10,690 nt of DNA, taken from Nocardia sp. (GTDB taxonomy: Bacteria; Actinomycetota; Actinomycetes; Mycobacteriales; Mycobacteriaceae). The translations under genes were made by a program, and so were the position numbers. The notes under the pieces were generated by a model that ran no database searches, was not told the DNA's origin, and was given only the letters and a program-made list of their open reading frames with translations. This document shows positions 9,301-10,690 of this stretch, piece by piece. Position 1 is the stretch's first letter. Every line of letters starts with the position of its first letter. Location: assembly GCA_017354515.1 (NCBI GenBank), contig JAFMQT010000112.1, forward strand, positions 1 to 10,690, given 5' to 3'.

Positions 9301-10690
9301 TGGGCTCGGAAGACGAGCCGGATTCGCCGGCCGCCAAGCAGATCGCCTACTGGCAAGCCGAATTGGCGGGTCTGCCCGAGCAGCTGGATCTGCCGTCGGA
9401 TCGTCCGCGTCCGGCCGTGCAGTCGTTCGCGGGCGCCACCGCGGAGGTCGGGGTGGACGCCGAAACCCATCGCGCGCTGGCGGAATTGGCTCGCGCCCGG
9501 AACACCACGCTGTTCATGGTGGTGCACACCGCGTACGCGGTCCTGCTGTCGCGGCTGTCCGGAACCGACGATATCGCGATCGGTTCCCCGGTCGCCGGTC
9601 GCGGTGAGGCCGAACTCGATGACCTGATCGGTATGTTCGTCAACACGCTGGTGTTCCGGACGCGAGTCGAACCTTCCGTACCGTTCACCGATCTGCTGGC
9701 CCGGCAGCGCGAAACCGATATCGCCGCCTACGCCAACGCCGATGTGCCGTTCGAGCGGCTGGTCGAGGTGCTCAACCCGGTGCGCTCGACCGCGCGGCAT
9801 CCGCTGTTCCAGGTGGGCCTGTCCTTCCAGAACCTGGCGCAGGCCTCGCTGGATCTGCCCGGACTGCGGCTCTCGGGGGTGGACTTCGATATCTCCATCT
9901 CGCAGTTCGACCTGAATCTGGCGATCGCCGACGGTTACGACGAGCACGGGAACCCGGCCGGAATCGGTGGCGTATTCACCTATGCCACCGATCTTTTCGA
10001 CGAGGCGACCGTGCGCGGATTCGTGGATCGGTTCGTGCGGTTGCTGCAGGCGATCGTGGCCGATCCGTCGGTTCCGGTGGGTGATATCGAGCTGCTGGAT
10101 TCTGGCGAGCGGGATCGGTTGCTGGTGGAGGTGAATCGGACCGATCGTCCGGTCGGGTCGGAGTTGTTGCTGGATGGGTTCGGGCGTGCGGTGCTGGCGT
10201 ATCCGGATCGGGTGGCGGTCTCGTATGAGGGTGCCGAGCTGACGTATCGCGAGTTCGATGCGAAAGTGAATCGTCTTGCACGGTTGTTGATTTCGGAGGG
10301 GGTTGGTCCGGAGTCGTTGGTGGGGCTGGCGGTTCGCCGTTCTCTGGATCTGGTGGTGGGGATGTATGCGGTGGTGACCGCGGGTGGTGCGTATGTGCCG
10401 CTGGATCCTGATCATCCGGCGGAGCGGATTTCGCATATTTTGGAGACGGCGCAGCCGGTGTGTGTGCTGACGAGGACTGCCGATGAGGTCGCGGTGCCCG
10501 ACGGGGTCGGGGTGCTGCGGTTGGATGAACTGGACACATCGGGGTTGGCCGACTCCCCGCTTCGCCCTGAGGAACTTTCGCGGCCGTTGCGTGCGGGGAA
10601 TCCTGCGTATGTGATTTTCACGTCGGGTTCGACGGGGCGTCCGAAGGGTGTTTCGGTGTCGCATGGGGCGATTCATAATCAGATTTCGTG
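1..10690 (+). CDS. Multimodular non-ribosomal peptide synthetase, internal fragment (both ends outside window)
   Basis: One continuous reading frame, with codons starting at base 3 (bases 1-2 finish a preceding codon), stays open to base 10688, about 3,560 codons. The visible domain order is (C)-A-T-C-A-T-C-A-T-C-(A): three A-T units, three complete C domains and partial C and A domains at the edges. The repeat period between equivalent HPLFQV motifs is 3,171-3,186 nt for modules 2-3 and 3-4, but 3,411 nt across module 1. Such cytosolic enzymes build peptides by a thiotemplate mechanism, with one module per residue. No start, ribosome binding site, docking domain or termination domain is visible. 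Codon use is strongly G/C-ending except in the last ~600 bases. The product cannot be named; the predicted visible segment is X-Ser-unknown-unknown(-unknown). The NRPS identity is certain, the product class (perhaps a lipopeptide or siderophore-like peptide) is not. Confidence 0.98.
390..2110 (+). other. Adenylation domain A1, predicted to activate L-serine
   Basis: Core motifs appear in order: TSGSTGRPKG (A3) at 981-1010, FDVSVWELF (A4) at 1113-1139, NLYGPTEAAVDVT (A5) at 1476-1514, YRTGDLV (A7) at 1737-1757, GRSDFQVKLRGQRIEL (A8) from 1791, and NASGKLDRRAL (A10) with its lysine codon at 2064. Aligned by eye to GrsA PheA, the pocket residues read D235 V236 W239 H278 F299 S301 L322 V330 D331 K517, which is the known serine code of EntF-type domains. 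The domain is about 70 residues longer than A3 of this same protein. The extra residues sit in three places: roughly 12 near 455-510, 31 near 775-870, and about 24-28 between A4 and A5 at 1307-1385. The last contains a palindromic segment listed separately. No core motif is lost, so the domain may still work, but the pocket-forming strand directly follows the insertion. Confidence 0.93.
1307..1374. repeat. Imperfect inverted repeat inside the A1 coding sequence (possible inserted palindromic element)
   Basis: The left arm is 1307-1326 and the right arm 1357-1374, around a 30-nt centre. The outer seven bases, GCGATGC and GCATCGC, pair perfectly. Inside them TCCG and GAGCC pair with the right arm, giving about 16 Watson-Crick pairs plus one G-T, with two single-base bulges and one mismatch. 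The segment coincides with an extra stretch of 24-28 residues in A1 that A3 and EntF-type serine domains lack. It encodes CAPASREEGAQRDHGG and neighbouring residues. Of the 26 codons from 1308 to 1385, ten end in A or T (for example CGA, GGA, GCA, CCA, TTT, ACA), unlike the surrounding gene. Being a mobile or repetitive element is inference; the inverted repeat and the extra length are seen directly. Confidence 0.6.
2127..2340 (+). other. Peptidyl carrier (thiolation) domain T1, module 1
   Basis: The motif DDFFALGGNSLLATQVAARLG lies at about 2196-2258, and LGGNSL at 2211-2228. The serine codon at 2223-2225 is the expected attachment site for 4'-phosphopantetheine. The domain is about 70 residues, normal for the family. 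It starts at the usual TPAEDTVASVFAEVLG helix and follows the A1 end (LPEPVF) with a short linker. It would hold the seryl thioester made by A1 and present it first to the upstream C domain as acceptor and then to C2 as donor. Confidence 0.95.
2385..3735 (+). other. Condensation domain C2, module 2
   Basis: It begins with IPLSLAQQRMWFLNRF (C1 core motif, 2394-2441), carries the catalytic HHIAGDG at 2796-2816 with both histidines and the aspartate intact, and ends after NPVRSTARHPLFQVSLAFQN (HP at 3441) and the linker PVGDLALL. The length of about 450 residues is normal. It would transfer the upstream peptidyl-Ser from T1 to the residue on T2. Because no epimerisation domain precedes it, an LCL-type domain is the simplest reading. 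A dual epimerisation/condensation function cannot be excluded by eye. Confidence 0.95.
3385..3460 (+). repeat. Inter-module near-identical block in late C domains (copy 1 of 3 complete copies)
   Basis: The bases encoding NADVPFEQLVEVLNPVRSTA and the following RHPLFQV recur almost unchanged near 6553-6628 and 9739-9814, and a diverged copy begins the window. The copies are 3,171-3,186 nt apart, the length of one module. Such blocks are the natural substrate for homologous recombination between modules and also a common source of misassembly in short-read data. Protein-level conservation explains part of the similarity, but many synonymous sites match too. Confidence 0.7.
3780..5285 (+). other. 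Adenylation domain A2, substrate unassigned (code about DPLISGAIIK)
   Basis: The core motifs are TSGSTGKPKG at 4266-4295, FDPSVLEWV at 4398-4424, NAYGPTETTII at 4656-4688, YRTGDLV at 4914-4934, GRSDFQVKLRGQRIEL from 4977, and TRNGKLDRKAL with its lysine codon at 5250. All are intact, and the length is normal (about 500 residues). The hand-aligned pocket residues are D235 P236 L239 I278 S299 G301 A322 I330 I331 K517. D235 indicates an ordinary alpha-amino acid. Proline at 236 and mostly small or aliphatic lining residues suggest a hydrophobic or unusual side chain, but I recognise no exact match to a characterised code. The sequence around A2 and A4-A5 (SPSFDPSVLEW, VSVGGDVTT) differs clearly from A1 and A3, so this domain has a separate ancestry from its neighbours. 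Confidence 0.92.
5310..5535 (+). other. Peptidyl carrier (thiolation) domain T2, module 2
   Basis: DDFFELGGNSLIATQVVARLG contains LGGNSL at 5397-5414, with the phosphopantetheine-accepting serine codon at 5409-5411. The domain starts at STPIEEIVAGVYADVLG, nearly the same as in T3 (TAIEEIVAGVYAEVLG). It ends at the linker before C3 (RARGGDRVEIGSIARPERIPL). Size and spacing to A2 and C3 are normal. It carries the A2-activated residue. Confidence 0.95.
5571..6915 (+). other. Condensation domain C3, module 3
   Basis: IPLSLAQQRMWFLNRF lies at 5580-5627, the intact catalytic motif HHIAGDG at 5967-5987, and RSTARHPLFQVGLAFQN (HP at 6612) near the end, followed by the linker PVGDLELLDPAERERI. The length is normal. 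It condenses the T2-bound peptide with the residue on T3. Its N-terminal part is almost identical to that of C4: in the stretch starting LSGELDVAALRAAVGDLVAR at 5670, about 49 of 52 residues match, at an offset of 3,192 nt. No preceding epimerase is present, so the donor is expected to be L unless this is a dual-function domain. Confidence 0.95.
6960..8478 (+). other. Adenylation domain A3, polar or basic substrate suspected (code about DAEDPGGVQK)
   Basis: The core motifs are TSGSTGRPKG at 7434-7463, FDASVEELF at 7566-7592, NGYGPTETTVQ at 7845-7877, YRTGDLV at 8106-8126, GRTDFQVKLRGQRIEL from 8169, and NASGKLDRKAL with its lysine codon at 8442. All are intact and the length is normal. The hand-aligned pocket residues are D235 A236 E239 D278 P299 G301 G322 V330 Q331 K517. 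In known codes an acidic residue at 239 often goes with amine-bearing side chains such as ornithine or lysine, so a basic or strongly polar residue is my guess. Proline at 299 and glutamine at 331 are unusual and I know no exact match. Its short A4-A5 segment (21 residues between PSML and GEAL) is the internal standard against which the A1 insertion is measured. Confidence 0.92.
8502..8725 (+). other. Peptidyl carrier (thiolation) domain T3, module 3
   Basis: DDFFALGGNSLIATQVAARVG contains LGGNSL at 8589-8606. The serine codon at 8601-8603 is the predicted phosphopantetheine site. The domain begins at TAIEEIVAGVYAEVLGVERVG and ends at the alanine- and glycine-rich linker before C4 (around 8700-8760). 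It follows A3 at normal spacing and carries the A3-activated residue to C3 as acceptor, then to C4 as donor. Confidence 0.95.
8763..10100 (+). other. Condensation domain C4, module 4
   Basis: It begins with IPLSPAQQRMWFLNRF (8772-8819), where proline replaces the leucine or alanine more usual in the first core motif. The catalytic motif HHIASDG is at 9153-9173 with both histidines and the aspartate intact. It ends with NPVRSTARHPLFQVGLSFQN (HP at 9798) and PVGDIELL. Directly after the catalytic motif the residues ASDG are repeated, so the text reads HHIASDGASDGPM where C3 has HHIAGDGASIAPM. The two are the same length, so this is substitution rather than insertion. The front half is nearly identical to C3 and the back half resembles C1, suggesting a mosaic origin. 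The codon-usage break described in the findings lies at its very end. Confidence 0.95.
10140..10690 (+). other. Adenylation domain A4, N-terminal part only (module 4)
   Basis: The segment contains the early A-domain sequence LTYREFDAKVNRLARLLISEGVG, GGAYVPLDPDHPAERI (A2 core region) and TSGSTGRPKG (A3 core) at 10620-10649. The window ends about 13 residues later at SHGAIHNQISW. The pocket residues lie beyond the window, so no substrate can be predicted. At the protein level it resembles A1 and A3 (DPDHPAER, CVLT, LRLDELD as in A1). Codon use is very different from the rest of the gene: of about 203 codons from 10080, only about 22 end in C, and most end in G or T (TTG, GTG, GGT, GAT, CGG). 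This points to a separate recent origin of this domain. Confidence 0.92.

Noticed and set aside
9057..10676. A 539-codon open frame on the minus strand
   Set aside because: It is antisense to C4 and A4 and low in complexity (His, Arg, Gln, Pro rich). It repeats the same shadow pattern as the frame opposite C3, as expected from module duplication.

Overview
The window lies entirely inside one very large non-ribosomal peptide synthetase (NRPS) gene on the + strand. Reading codons from base 3, I translated straight through to base 10688 (about 3,560 codons) and found no stop codon. Both ends of the gene are outside the window, and I see no promoter, terminator, RNA gene, CRISPR array or second real gene. 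The very high GC content, strong G/C preference at third codon positions, and the style of the condensation and carrier motifs (IPLSLAQQRMWFLNRF, NPVRSTARHPLFQV, DDFFxLGGNSL) suggest a high-GC actinobacterium, most likely of the Nocardia/Rhodococcus type. That assignment is inference.

Layout: the window opens in the last ~110 residues of a condensation (C) domain. It then runs A1-T1 (module 1, ~390-2340), C2-A2-T2 (module 2, ~2385-5535), C3-A3-T3 (module 3, ~5571-8730) and C4-A4 (module 4, cut off just after the A3 core motif at 10620-10649). Each module adds one amino acid: the A domain activates it with ATP, the T domain carries it on a phosphopantetheine arm attached to the serine of LGGNSL, and the next C domain joins it to the growing chain. 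No epimerisation, methyltransferase, cyclisation or thioesterase domain lies between these modules, so this is an internal elongation stretch of a longer assembly line.

Hand-read specificity codes (aligned by eye to GrsA PheA) give DVWHFSLVDK for A1, a textbook serine code. A2 reads roughly D-P-L-I-S-G-A-I-I-K and A3 roughly D-A-E-D-P-G-G-V-Q-K. I cannot assign either securely, though the acidic residues in A3 hint at a polar or basic substrate. A4 is cut before its code.

Three irregularities stand out. First, A1 is about 70 residues longer than its siblings, and one of its extra segments (around 1307-1374) is an imperfect 20/18-nt inverted repeat with unusual codons. This looks like a small palindromic element inserted in frame in the A domain. 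Second, codon usage changes abruptly at about 10.08 kb, at the C4/A4 junction: C-ending codons fall from nearly half to about one in ten, as expected if A4 was brought in by recombination. Third, C3 and C4 share near-identical blocks exactly one module apart, pointing to recent duplication or gene conversion.
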